64,000 nt of DNA from Dialister succinatiphilus YIT 11850 (GCF_000242435.1 NZ_JH591188.1:418488-482487); one strand, 5' to 3'. Counted from the stretch's first letter, positions 1 to 8,486 are shown. Notes: a model not told the origin generated them from the letters alone. Made by a program: numbers and translations.

Positions 1-473
1 AATTATACCAAACTGGCAAGACTCATGCTATTTTTCTGTTTACAAAGCCTGGACTTTCAAGGGGTGCAGGGGATTTTTACCTGCGAAGTTTGAGTCAAAA
101 CGTAAAAAATCATGAGCTGAATATATTTTTGTATATTGTACCTATCCTTTTCACTGCTCTAAGTGGAATAAATTGCGCAATGTTGCAATTACTAACGTCG
201 ACAAATCTGACGGAAATCATTATGGGGTTTGGTCATGGGATGGATAGAGGAACTATAATTATGTCTTTTGGAATTTTAGGTATAGCTGATTATGCAGTGG
301 CTTTATATTATTATCTACATAACAATAACCAAAGCAATTCGACCAAATGTGCCCAAAAGCAAAAAAGGGCTAATCCATTAATTCTTCCAATTTTAATGAT
401 TGTTAATATTGGCTGGCTGTATTTATGGAAAGATGCAGTTTATGTTTTGGTGAAATTGATTTTGCATATTTAG
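1..473 (+). CDS. Partial small polytopic membrane protein, CDI immunity-like
   Basis: The reading frame is open from the window edge, so the 5' end is missing; a TTG at 90 could start it, but the frame upstream also reads like protein. The visible part has about three hydrophobic segments (near codons 10-30, 45-65 and 105-125 counted from the TTG) separated by polar loops. It has the same size, AT-rich composition and position before a toxin remnant as the other small membrane proteins of this locus, which suggests an immunity protein of a CDI-type system. No family was recognised from sequence, so the function is inferred from context only. Confidence 0.5.
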   Translation, partial: LYQTGKTHAIFLFTKPGLSRGAGDFYLRSLSQNVKNHELNIFLYIVPILFTALSGINCAMLQLLTSTNLTEIIMGFGHGMDRGTIIMSFGILGIADYAVALYYYLHNNNQSNSTKCAQKQKRANPLILPILMIVNIGWLYLWKDAVYVLVKLILHI

Positions 474-544
474 AACTAATATTATTAATAATTATTCACC
501 GTTGAGGATCGATTTACATTGAAAAAGCCATTCTCTGTACTTGG

Positions 545-828
545 CGCATTAAATTGAGAAATATGGGGAACAAGGAAGATTACAAAACAGACGGTATGTA
601 TATTTCCTATGTTTTATCATATCTCTCATATGGCACAAACTATTTCGTACGTAGCTGCAGAAACTAATCATCCCATCATAGGAGCAGTCATATCTATTAT
701 TGGAGAAAGTGTATCAGATGAACTCTCTGAACAGCTGAAGGATAAAGCAAAAAAATCTTTTGGTAACCGATGAGGAAAAAGAAAGTGAAAAAGAAATAGA
801 AAGGGTCAAGATACAGAAGGATAATTAA
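545..828 (+). pseudogene. Degraded C-terminal tail of a CDI-type toxin
   Basis: No intact ORF is present. One frame (about 602-770) reads AAETNHPIIGAVISIIGESV and then SDELSEQLKDKAKKS, which lines up with the tail of the orphan toxin at 3205-3858 (KSTDNPVLGTMAGVMDSMV, then a Lys/Glu-rich helix). After a stop near 770 the homology continues in another frame as a Glu/Lys-rich end to the stop at 826, so there is at least one frameshift. The immunity-like gene just downstream (862) is a paralog of the one after 3858, so this is the remnant of a duplicated toxin/immunity pair. Confidence 0.55.
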
Positions 829-861
829 TTAAATGTCTTATCCAAAGAAAGGGATGCTATA

Positions 862-1272
862 TTGATACAGTATAGATTGATTTTGCTTATGGACAGCGTT
901 TTATTTATGATAAGCAATCGCCTGCAGCAAGGCGAGACGAAAACGCAAAAATTATATTATTATGCAGGCGGTTTATCAGGCTTATTATATTTTTCATGGC
1001 TTTTATACATTAGTGTAAACCATTATGATTTTAATGTAGCAGTCATGTTCTGCTTTATTTGTGCTATTTTTATTCTGCAGAATAGAAGATCTCAGTGGTG
1101 CTCCAGAAAAAAATATGATATACAGATAAAACTATATGGGGATAATTCAAAAGAAGCAAAGCAATGCAGGAGGCATATCAGCTGTTTGCGGATATTAAAT
1201 AAAGCTTATTATATTGGATTGGCGATTTTTATATTTGTGCTTGGGGTTGGATTCCATAATGGAAAACTTTAA
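862..1272 (+). CDS. Putative membrane immunity protein, paralog of the protein at 3855
   Basis: 136 residues from a TTG start preceded by a purine-rich AAAGAAAGGG site. About three to four hydrophobic segments are seen. It shares clear identity with the product of 3855-4274: an N-terminal hydrophobic helix, an Arg-Leu pair, then QKLYYYAGG against QKLSYYIGG and YFSWLLYISVN against YFSWLLWLSIN, and a similar charged middle part. Both genes directly follow related toxin tails. This fits an inner-membrane immunity protein against a membrane-acting CDI toxin, but no known immunity family was recognised. Confidence 0.6.
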   Translation: MIQYRLILLMDSVLFMISNRLQQGETKTQKLYYYAGGLSGLLYFSWLLYISVNHYDFNVAVMFCFICAIFILQNRRSQWCSRKKYDIQIKLYGDNSKEAKQCRRHISCLRILNKAYYIGLAIFIFVLGVGFHNGKL

Positions 1273-1409
1273 GGGAATATATTTGGCTAGACAAGATTTC
1301 TTATGCTGCTTTCATCTATTACATATCTGTTGTAGCAAACTTCATGCAACTCCACAACCACAATGACGCTTTTGGAAAGTATTGATACTTTAATGGGATT
1401 ATTTCTTAA

Positions 1410-2142
1410 TTTGCGTTTTTGGGGGACTGGGGGATTAGTGCAGGAGAAAACATCCACCTCACTGGAAGCACCCTGGAAGCCTTGGGAGACCGGGGATCCC
1501 TTATCCTCCATGCAGGAAAGAACATCACCCTGGACACCGGCACCCTGAGTGCCAGGAAAGACATGACGGAAAACAGGGACACTATATAAGGACCTATCGG
1601 AAAACGGAAATGGGCAATACCTTAATGGTAGGAAAAGATATGACCTTATCTTCCGGAGGGAATCTTTCTGCAAGAAGCAGCATCCTGGCTTCAGAAAATG
1701 GTAAAGTCACCCTGGCAGCGGGGGATGACGTGATCTTTTCAAACGGGTATAATGAAGCCAGGAATGACTACGGCCTGAAATACAAAGAAAAGGGCTTCCT
1801 CTCCGGCAAGATTACTGCTGTCAAATGCCATGACGAAGAAAAGAAAGCATCGCCTGCCATCATCTCCGGAGACAGTATATCCATTCTCTTCGGAAAGGAC
1901 ACCAGAATATCTGCATCCCAGATCATTGCTTCCCACGATGTGACGGCAGCGGCTGGCGGAATATCCATATTTCCTCAGCCCCTGAATACGAGTCCCATGA
2001 TTACGAAAAGCAGGTCAAGAAGAACCAGGAGCAGGATATTTCTACCTTGAATCGGAATACAGAAAGCAGCCTGAATAAGCCGAAGGAAATCTTCGATAAA
2101 TCCAAGGTGGAAGAAAAACAGGAACTCATCCAGATGAAATAG
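1410..2142 (+). pseudogene. CdiA/filamentous haemagglutinin remnant (FHA repeats to pre-toxin region)
   Basis: Three overlapping frames each carry part of one haemagglutinin-repeat protein. Frame A (1410-1589) reads ISAGENIHLTGSTLEA and HAGKNITLDTGTLSA. Frame B (about 1574-1968) continues with VGKDMTLSSGGNLSAR and LAAGDDVIFSNGYNEA and ends near ASHDVTAAAGG. Frame C (about 1966-2142) continues with SSAPEYESHDYEKQVKK and a Glu/Lys-rich stretch. The alternating G-x-D/N-[IV]-x-[LF] pattern is typical of FHA repeats in CdiA-type exoproteins. Two frameshifts and a stop at 2140 make it a pseudogene. The N-terminal secretion domain and most of the repeat stalk are missing. Confidence 0.75.
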
Positions 2143-2460
2143 GGAAACCATGGACAGAAATGTATAAACACGGAGTCCGAGGCCCGGGGGGGCGCACTTG
2201 GATAATACAATGCAGTCGGAAATGCAGTGGGTGGGATTGTAGATATCACCGGCGATTTTAATACCTATAGCGGAAAAGACTTGGAAATAGCTGTGGGAAT
2301 TGATACGTTTAAGCTTGCATTTGGAATCTTAGGAGGAGCATTGGCACCAGTTCCTGGTATAGTAATTTCAGTACCATTGGATCACGGCGCTTATTGGATT
2401 AAGCAAAATCTTATAATAACTGATAAGCAAAAACAGAAACGGGGAGATAATAAAAAATGA
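2143..2460 (+). pseudogene. CdiA C-terminal toxin remnant with hydrophobic tail
   Basis: The frame of the preceding CdiA remnant continues past in-frame stops at 2140 and near 2203 with NAVGGIVDITGDFNTYSG, then a hydrophobic stretch (AFGILGGALAPVPGIVISV) and a basic end. The open part from a GTG at 2227 is 77 codons. It overlaps the next gene by ATGA (2457-2460), the usual spacing of toxin and immunity genes. Because most of the toxin body is gone, activity is unlikely; the hydrophobic tail resembles that of the orphan toxin at 3205-3858 in general character only. Confidence 0.5.
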
Positions 2461-2969
2461 TTGCAGCCTTATCTATTATTACCATGCTGGCCTTCTTCAT
2501 AAGTCTATTATTCAACTGGATAACCTCATACAAAAATATGGAAACGAATGCATTCAAGATTATCTATACGATGGGATATATAGGAGCACTCTTAGCAGTA
2601 TTCATTATCCTTGATTTTATCTATCGCATTTCTCAGCCATATTCAGTGATTTCAATGAAATTTATTGTAGGAACACTTTTATCCATGGGAATATTATTCC
2701 CTGTCTCAGGATATCTTATTATAAGGATGAAGATATTAAATGCTAAATATGCGTATAAAAGACATAATGCTCCTTTCCCTGAAGATTACGAATGGTGGAT
2801 TGAATTAAAACGGATAGCATTTGTTTTGAACATTGTTGATATTATTATCGCTGCTTTGATTTTATTAGATACAGTTTGCAGCTGGGATGATTCTATCATT
2901 GGGCGGAATTGGAATAATACAGTGGTTAATGGTAAAATGATTTCCAATTATAATAAATATGATTGTTGA
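2457..2969 (+). CDS. Putative membrane immunity protein (four hydrophobic segments)
   Basis: 170 residues starting at an ATG that overlaps the stop of the toxin remnant. Hydrophobic segments lie near residues 3-20, 32-53, 64-88 and 115-138, with a charged loop at 90-112. It is not obviously related to the two paralogous immunity-like proteins at 862 and 3855. Position directly after a CdiA C-terminal remnant with ATGA overlap is the only argument for an immunity role. It may be kept although its toxin has decayed, which is common in CDI immunity arrays. Confidence 0.55.
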   Translation: MIAALSIITMLAFFISLLFNWITSYKNMETNAFKIIYTMGYIGALLAVFIILDFIYRISQPYSVISMKFIVGTLLSMGILFPVSGYLIIRMKILNAKYAYKRHNAPFPEDYEWWIELKRIAFVLNIVDIIIAALILLDTVCSWDDSIIGRNWNNTVVNGKMISNYNKYDC

Positions 2970-3204
2970 TTTGAAATAATTGCATTCATTGACAAAAGGA
3001 GGAAGGACATTAAGAAAGAATGTCGAAAATATTATTGTTGGGACAACGGGAGAATAGGGGGGGTATAGTTTGGGTATAACTATCTAAACTAATCAGCAGG
3101 TAGATAAATCAAATAAAAATGGCGTTCTGGTTATCAAAGATAACGAGTCTGGAGCAGGTCGAATCATAGATTTAGAGGGCAGAACTGGAGAAGTATTTAG
3201 TAGT

Positions 3205-3858
3205 TTGGACTATCCGAATATGCTGAATCCTTATTCGACTGATTTGGTATTTACCCGCACAGATTCGGGCAACCAACATCCTCAGGGAATATATTCATTT
3301 GGAGAGCATGATGGATATATAGTGATTAATCATGCATTATATCCAGATGCGGTGTATGACTGGACTGAAACAGACGTAATGGGGAAATCCCTGCTTTCGC
3401 ATAAAACAACAATGTCTATTGATAAGTTCTCGCTTGCTAAGGATACAGTTGAAGGCATCGGCACTTATCCGTTTGCGCTTGCAAATAAATACGGTGTGGA
3501 TGCAGGTCATGCAAAATTGTTAGCAACAGGTCCGCTAAAAGCATTGGATATTTACCAGACGTGGCAGGACGATTGGAAAAATTATAGTGGTATTGACTGG
3601 TGGGGCGCACAGGGGATTAATATTGGGATTCCGGTAATTTTAAAGGTAGGAATTGGCTTTGCATCATCAGCAATTGTAATTAAGTCGACTGATAATCCAG
3701 TTTTAGGGACTATGGCAGGAGTGATGGATAGTATGGTTGCCGGTGAAGCAGAAAGTCAAACCATAAAAGAAGTTAAGGAAAAATTATTGAAAGATAATGA
3801 TTCAAAACGAAATGAAAAGGAAAATAACCAGAATGATGAAAAAGAAGGGGGAATTTGA
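3205..3858 (+). CDS. Orphan CDI-like toxin C-terminal module (unrecognised toxin domain)
   Basis: The listed start is TTG 3205, but the frame is open from 3088 and the extra 39 codons (VLVIKDNESGAGRIIDLEG) look like protein, so this is a toxin module cut off from its parent exoprotein. Further upstream the same frame is broken by stops at 3085 and 3055 but reads RKNVENIIVGTTGE, reminiscent of the VEN(N) pre-toxin junction. The soluble first part is followed by a long hydrophobic region (about codons 137-175: INIGIPVILKVGIGFASSAI) and a very charged Lys/Glu/Asn tail. The gene overlaps the immunity-like gene by ATGA. Membrane insertion is inferred from the hydrophobic part and the polytopic partner; no known toxin family was recognised. 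Confidence 0.5.
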   Translation: MDYPNMLNPYSTDLVFTRTDSGNQHPQGIYSFGEHDGYIVINHALYPDAVYDWTETDVMGKSLLSHKTTMSIDKFSLAKDTVEGIGTYPFALANKYGVDAGHAKLLATGPLKALDIYQTWQDDWKNYSGIDWWGAQGINIGIPVILKVGIGFASSAIVIKSTDNPVLGTMAGVMDSMVAGEAESQTIKEVKEKLLKDNDSKRNEKENNQNDEKEGGI

Positions 3859-4274
3859 TGATTCTTTCTAGCGCGTTTTTTATCGTACTGTTGACCGTAT
3901 TTTTAGTAAGCAGCCGATTACATGAGAAAGAAAGTTTGATTCAGAAACTTTCTTATTACATTGGAGGATACGGTGGCTTTATATATTTTTCTTGGCTTTT
4001 ATGGCTGTCGATAAATGGCATGGAGATAGATACTGTTACTATGCTGGTTGTAATATCCATTGTGTATCTTTGTGTTCTTAACAGGGTTAAATATAACTTT
4101 AAAATCAAATACGAAAATGTCAAAAAGCATGATGAACAATCAAAAGATGTACAGAAATATTATGACTTGATTCGATTTGCATCTTATGGACAGGTGGTCG
4201 TCTTTATCGGATTTATGATGATTTTGATGGTTATTCTTTTAGGGATTTATAATGGACGCATTGCCTTATTATAG
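3855..4274 (+). CDS. Putative membrane immunity protein for the orphan toxin
   Basis: 139 residues; the ATG at 3855 overlaps the toxin stop, and GGGGG lies just upstream. Three to four hydrophobic segments: residues 3-20, 38-53, 60-75 and 112-135, with a basic cytoplasmic-type loop around 78-105. It is a paralog of the protein at 862-1272. The pair arrangement with an upstream hydrophobic toxin module supports an inner-membrane immunity protein. The reading frame is intact, unlike most toxin parts of the locus. Confidence 0.6.
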   Translation: MMILSSAFFIVLLTVFLVSSRLHEKESLIQKLSYYIGGYGGFIYFSWLLWLSINGMEIDTVTMLVVISIVYLCVLNRVKYNFKIKYENVKKHDEQSKDVQKYYDLIRFASYGQVVVFIGFMMILMVILLGIYNGRIALL

Positions 4275-4400
4275 AGTGACCGATTTTGAGCGCCGTTTCC
4301 GAAGAAATTCCTTTACTTTGCACAGTCTGTCAAGAATGAGAATCTTTGACGTTATGCCTGACTTGGTATGGCTTGCGGCGTCATATACATTTTCTATAGA

Positions 4401-4430
4401 AAGCCCCGAGGTAAAGCTCCGGGGCTTTTC
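4401..4430 (+). terminator. Intrinsic terminator closing the CDI-like region
   Basis: Perfect 8-bp stem AAGCCCCG (4401-4408) with CGGGGCTT (4420-4427), 11-base loop, followed by a short T-rich tail. It marks the boundary between the AT-rich CDI remnant region and the more GC-rich operon that follows. The 125 bases between 4275 and 4400 hold no gene that I can support. Confidence 0.7.
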
Positions 4431-4486
4431 ACGAAGTAATAGCTTTTTTCCCTGCGGTTGTATAGAATAAAGGAGGAAGTAAATGA

Positions 4487-4519
4487 ATGGATAGGCAGCT
4501 CCGGCTGCCGTTGAGATAA
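4487..4519 (+). CDS. Possible 10-codon leader peptide upstream of the DUF2157 gene
   Basis: A very strong ribosome site (AGGAGG at 4471-4476) does not stand before the 4521 ATG but before a short ORF starting at 4487 (M-D-R-Q-L-R-L-P-L-R) whose TAA at 4517 ends one base before ATG 4521. A second ATG at 4483 gives only three codons. Translation of the main gene may therefore be coupled to this leader. This is sequence-based inference; nothing shows that the peptide itself has a role. Confidence 0.35.
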   Translation: MDRQLRLPLR

Positions 4520-4520
4520 A

Positions 4521-5927
4521 ATGAATCGGGATGTGATAGGTATGTCGAATCGAGGATGGCTGAAGCAGGAGATTCCTCACTGGGTGAAGGAAGAGGTCAT
4601 TACAGAGGATGCGGGGAAGAAGATTCTTTCCCGGTATAAAAGACAGGACAGTGCGGCTTACAGGGAAGCCCTGTTTATCCTGGCTGCAGTGTGTATTATA
4701 GGTGGGATTTTCTTTCTCTGTGCCAGCCTGTGGAGCGGACTGGACCAGGATCAGCGGTTCCTGCTGGCCCTGGCGCCGCTGGCTGTGTCTTTTATTCTGG
4801 CAGCAGCGGTGGCGCTGGTGGATAAAGGTCTTTTGGCTCCGAAGGAAAAGAAAAAGGAGATGGATGGCGAAGAAACGGAGGAGGAAGTGCTTCTTCCGAA
4901 GAAATCGCCACCGGTGCACCGGGTGCCGGTGTTCCTGCGGGAGGCGGCCTCCACTTTCCATGGCATATGTCTCATCGCCGCCTTCTGGATGGTGGGGGAT
5001 TCTTTCAAGCTGTCTTCTGATTTGTACACGGCTCTTGCCCTCTGCGCCTTTCTTCTTCTCATCATGACGGTGGTAACGGAGTCGGCGGGCATGGGGATTA
5101 TTTACATGATTGTGTCCGTAGGCATTTTTTATAGTGCGCCGGTGAGGGGCTGGCCGGAGGCGGCATCCTGGATTTACATGTTCCTGGCTCTGGGAATTCT
5201 GGGCCACATGCTCCGGAGCCACCGGGACCGGGCGGTGGTGTGCTTTTCCTGGGTGTGGGCGGTAGGCATACTGCTTCTTATTTTCTGGTCTGCAGGAAAT
5301 ATGCTGTGGCAGACGATCTTCTTCTCCCTGGCAGCTTCGCTTACCTGGATGGCAGGGGGGCTTTTCCGTTCCTACGGCCTGGGGGCTGATGCACTCCGTT
5401 TCTTCGGCGGTATTGCGGTATTCGCCGTGCTTTTGGAGGGATCCTATGGCGCTGTGTGGGCGGATATTTCCGGCAGCTATGCGCTGTGGTTCATTTTCCT
5501 TCTTTTCCTGGCGGCGGATGGAGTACTTCTTTTCCGTATGGCTTTGAAGAAGGAATGGCTTTCGGTGCTGGCGGGGCTCACGCCCTTTGTCATGGGCCTT
5601 TCGGCTATTGTGTCTATTTTTGAAACTTCCGGTGCCCTGCCGGCCATTATCGTTTCCGTATATACGGGCATTCTGGCAGGAGGCGTCATCATCCGTGGCC
5701 TTCTGACAGACCGGGCGGTGCAGAGCTGGGCCGGTGTGTTCCTTCTGGCCGGTGACGGAGCCATCCGGGTCATTGACTCGGCCCTTACCTTTGCCCAAAG
5801 AGGGTTCTTCTTCCTGGGCATCGGCCTTCTGGCGGCGGTAATCTGTTATTTTCTCTACCTTCCTTCCAGGAAAAAGGCGCCGGTCCATAGGGACAGGGAA
5901 AATCAGGGAGAGGAGGGATCCCGATGA
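4521..5927 (+). CDS. DUF2157 family polytopic membrane protein
   Basis: 468 residues. The soluble N-terminal part (about 1-50, EEVITEDAGKKIL and a downstream Arg-Tyr) matches the start of DUF2157 proteins, and about 12 hydrophobic segments follow from residue 53 on, interrupted by a charged loop at about 108-135. It overlaps the next gene by ATGA, and that gene encodes the GDYXXLXY-type partner usually found with DUF2157 proteins. Biochemical function is unknown. The ATG at 4521 lacks a good ribosome site of its own; an internal ATG at 4542 is an alternative start. Confidence 0.75.
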   Translation: MNRDVIGMSNRGWLKQEIPHWVKEEVITEDAGKKILSRYKRQDSAAYREALFILAAVCIIGGIFFLCASLWSGLDQDQRFLLALAPLAVSFILAAAVALVDKGLLAPKEKKKEMDGEETEEEVLLPKKSPPVHRVPVFLREAASTFHGICLIAAFWMVGDSFKLSSDLYTALALCAFLLLIMTVVTESAGMGIIYMIVSVGIFYSAPVRGWPEAASWIYMFLALGILGHMLRSHRDRAVVCFSWVWAVGILLLIFWSAGNMLWQTIFFSLAASLTWMAGGLFRSYGLGADALRFFGGIAVFAVLLEGSYGAVWADISGSYALWFIFLLFLAADGVLLFRMALKKEWLSVLAGLTPFVMGLSAIVSIFETSGALPAIIVSVYTGILAGGVIIRGLLTDRAVQSWAGVFLLAGDGAIRVIDSALTFAQRGFFFLGIGLLAAVICYFLYLPSRKKAPVHRDRENQGEEGSR

Positions 5928-6595
5928 TATCGAAGAAGTTATCCCTTATCCTTCTGGCCGTGGTTTTTGTGATTGAAGGAGTTTCCCTTTTCTGGATTCG
6001 CGGTGATTACCGTTCCACCATGATGGACGGAGCAGAATACGAGGTACCGGCAGCCATCGATTTCAAAGGGGATTTTTACGGGAGAAATTATCTGCCCATT
6101 TATATTCCTCTCACCGAAGCGCCCTGGAAGGGCACGGCCACGCCGGAAAAGGGAGAGGAGATCTACCTGTCCTTTGATAAGAACGGGGAGGGGCTGCTGG
6201 AAATTACAGGCGCCTCTGACAGGAAGCCCGGCGGTATGTATATCATAACCCGGGTGGTTTCTGCATCGGACGGGCTTGTACATTTCCGCTTCCCTGCGGA
6301 CCGCATGTACATGCTGCCGGAGCAGCTGAAGAAGCTGTCGGTGGTAGAGCTGTCGGAACGGGTGCAGCTGAAGGATAAGAGCGGGAAGAAGACGGAAACA
6401 AGGATGAAGAACGACCTCACTGCCCTGATCCATATCAAGGACGGCAGAGTGGTGATTTCCAAGGTGCTGGCCAATGGTTCTCCGGTGGAGCAGACCTACA
6501 CCACAGTGGGAAAGAATCTGTCTGTGAAATATGCCAGAAGCGGAAAGGAAAAGGATGCCTATTCCGTAGGCAGGGATATGGAAGAAAAACAATAA
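5924..6595 (+). CDS. GDYXXLXY domain protein
   Basis: 223 residues with an N-terminal membrane anchor (about residues 6-23) and an extracytoplasmic remainder. The motif around residue 49 reads KGDFYGRNYLPIYIPL, a form of the GDYxxLxY signature that names the family. It overlaps the DUF2157 gene by four bases, and co-occurrence of these two families is well known, so they probably form one membrane unit of unknown role. Confidence 0.75.
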   Translation: MISKKLSLILLAVVFVIEGVSLFWIRGDYRSTMMDGAEYEVPAAIDFKGDFYGRNYLPIYIPLTEAPWKGTATPEKGEEIYLSFDKNGEGLLEITGASDRKPGGMYIITRVVSASDGLVHFRFPADRMYMLPEQLKKLSVVELSERVQLKDKSGKKTETRMKNDLTALIHIKDGRVVISKVLANGSPVEQTYTTVGKNLSVKYARSGKEKDAYSVGRDMEEKQ

Positions 6596-6612
6596 GAAAT
6601 GGAGGGAGACCT

Positions 6613-7086
6613 ATGTACATTATTTTGATGCGTCACGGGGAAGCGGTTCCCCAGACGGAAGATATAACGAACAGGGAAAGAGGGCTTACGCCCAAGGGCA
6701 TGCGGCAGGCCCGCCGGTCCTCCCGCATGCTGGCCCGTTTTCTGAAGGATCATCCGATCCGGATTTTTACATCCCCCTATGTGCGGACCAGGCAGACTGC
6801 CGGTATCCTGGCGGAGGAGTGCTTTGCCGAGGAAATCCATACGGCCGATGAGCTGCTCCAGCCCAACTGGCAGATGGTACGGAATCATCTTCTGCAGGAG
6901 GGCTCTCCCATTGCCCTGGTGAGTCACCATCCTTTCCTGCAGTCCTATCTCCTGACCACCTGCAGTGCGGCTGTGAAATTTGACCTGGCCGGCATTGCGG
7001 TGATTGATTATGATCTGAAATGGAACCAGGGAAAGCTGATAGGCTATTTCACTTCCGATCTTCGTCAGCTGAAAAAGGAGGACTGA
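6613..7086 (+). CDS. SixA-type histidine phosphatase family protein
   Basis: 157 residues beginning [13 protein letters not shown], the RHG phospho-acceptor motif of the histidine phosphatase superfamily, with the second catalytic His in SHHPFLQ near residue 105 and the conserved Arg in [10 protein letters not shown] near 57-61. Length fits SixA, which dephosphorylates phosphohistidine in signalling or PTS proteins; the substrate here is unknown. GGAGGGAG precedes the ATG. It lies 17 bases after the GDYXXLXY gene and 3 bases before thiD, so it is co-transcribed. Confidence 0.8.
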   Translation: MYIILMRHGEAVPQTEDITNRERGLTPKGMRQARRSSRMLARFLKDHPIRIFTSPYVRTRQTAGILAEECFAEEIHTADELLQPNWQMVRNHLLQEGSPIALVSHHPFLQSYLLTTCSAAVKFDLAGIAVIDYDLKWNQGKLIGYFTSDLRQLKKED

Positions 7087-7089
7087 ATC

Positions 7090-7899
7090 TTGATACCAGT
7101 ACTGACAGTGGCAGGCTCTGATTCTTCCGGCGGCGCCGGTATCCAGGCGGATCTCAAGACTTTTGCCGCCCTTGGCACCTACGGCATGAGCTGCATCTGT
7201 GCTTTAACGGCCCAAAATACGAAGGGGGTCACCATGGTGGTGAATACGCCGGTGGACATGGTGAAGGCCCAGCTGGAGGCTGTATTTGATGATATTCCGC
7301 CCAGGGCGGTGAAAACGGGCATGCTTTCTTCTGCCCCCATTGTGGAGACGGTGGCCGATTTCCTTTCTTCCCATGGAAAGGTGCCCCTGGTGGTGGATCC
7401 GGTGATGGTGGCCACCAGCGGCGCCGTGCTGCTGGAAGAAGAGGCCATTCAAAGCTATAAGGAAAAGCTCATTCCCCTCTCCACCCTGATTACCCCTAAT
7501 ATCCCGGAGGCAGAGGTGCTGTCGGGTCTTTCCATTCAGAATGAGGAGGACATGAAAAAGGCGGCTCTGGCCCTGATGGACCTGGGTCCTTCGGCGGTGC
7601 TGGTGAAGGGCGGCCACAGCGTGGAAGATGCCAGGGATATCCTCTATGATGGCAGGGAGTTTCATGTATTTTCCGGCAGGCGGATTTCTACGGAAAACAC
7701 CCATGGCACCGGCTGCACTCTTTCAAGCGCCATTGCAGCTTCCATGGCTCGGGGTCTTTCCCTCACCGAAGCGGTGGGAGAAGCGAAAAAGTATATGGAA
7801 GGGGCGATTAGAAGGGCCGCGGTGGATTCCGTAGGACATGGACACGGTCCGGTGCACCATTTCTGGTTCTATGGGGAAAACTGGGGGCACATGGAATGA
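7090..7899 (+). CDS. thiD: Hydroxymethylpyrimidine/phosphomethylpyrimidine kinase ThiD
   Basis: 269 residues from a TTG start preceded by AAGGAGG. The N terminus [19 protein letters not shown] is the ThiD signature that binds the pyrimidine; the C-terminal [15 protein letters not shown] motif carries the anion hole and catalytic Asp/Cys region of ribokinase-like kinases. ThiD phosphorylates HMP and HMP-phosphate to HMP-pyrophosphate for thiamine synthesis. No other thi gene or TPP riboswitch is seen nearby, so it may work in salvage or as a pyridoxine/HMP kinase. It overlaps the next gene by ATGA. Confidence 0.92.
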   Translation: MIPVLTVAGSDSSGGAGIQADLKTFAALGTYGMSCICALTAQNTKGVTMVVNTPVDMVKAQLEAVFDDIPPRAVKTGMLSSAPIVETVADFLSSHGKVPLVVDPVMVATSGAVLLEEEAIQSYKEKLIPLSTLITPNIPEAEVLSGLSIQNEEDMKKAALALMDLGPSAVLVKGGHSVEDARDILYDGREFHVFSGRRISTENTHGTGCTLSSAIAASMARGLSLTEAVGEAKKYMEGAIRRAAVDSVGHGHGPVHHFWFYGENWGHME

Positions 7900-8486
7900 A
7901 CTATCCCTTCTTCGCCTTCATGGCCCGGCTGAAATATATCTCCCGCTGGGGTCTCATGCGGAATTCCATTTCTGAAAACGATGCAGAGCATACCCTGCAG
8001 ACCGTCATGATTGCTCATGCACTGGCGGTCATAGGAAGGGATATCTTCCACAAGGACCTGGACCCGGAGCGGGCGGCCCTGCTGGCGCTCTATCACGATG
8101 CCAGCGAAGTTTTTACCGGGGATATGCCGACGCCGGTGAAATATTTCACCAGTGATCTTCGGGAGCAGTACCAGAAGATAGAAGATCAGGCCCGGGAAAA
8201 GCTCCTCCGTACCCTGCCGGAAAGGCTCCGGCCTTCCTATAAACCCTATGTGGTGGATATGGAAAAAGATCCCCTCTGGCCCCTGGCCAAGGCGGCGGAC
8301 ACCATGAGCGCCTACCTGAAATGCATGGAAGAAATCCGGGATGGCAACAGCGAGTTCAAGGAAGCCTTCAAGTCTACGGAAGAAAAGCTGAAGGCTCTTC
8401 ATATGGAAGAAGTGGACTGGTTTATGAAACACTTTGCTTCAAGCTTCATGGAAACACTGGACGAATTGAATAGAAATATCCGATAA
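7896..8486 (+). CDS. YfbR-like HD-domain 5'-deoxynucleotidase
   Basis: 196 residues. HD-domain metal ligands are seen in NDAEHTLQT (His), LYHDASEVFTGDMPTPVKY (His-Asp) and the later KAADTMSAYLKC Asp, the pattern of E. coli YfbR. The family removes phosphate from deoxynucleoside 5'-monophosphates. The gene overlaps thiD by four bases and is the last gene of the operon, ending in a hairpin of the common repeat family. Confidence 0.85.
   Translation: MNYPFFAFMARLKYISRWGLMRNSISENDAEHTLQTVMIAHALAVIGRDIFHKDLDPERAALLALYHDASEVFTGDMPTPVKYFTSDLREQYQKIEDQAREKLLRTLPERLRPSYKPYVVDMEKDPLWPLAKAADTMSAYLKCMEEIRDGNSEFKEAFKSTEEKLKALHMEEVDWFMKHFASSFMETLDELNRNIR

Noticed and set aside
4252-4470. 72-codon ORF over the 4401 terminator
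   Set aside because: It starts inside the end of the immunity-like gene and reads through a clear terminator hairpin; no ribosome site.
4269-5888. 539-codon ORF on the - strand
   Set aside because: Antisense to the DUF2157 gene and very rich in His, Arg and Gln, as shadow frames are.
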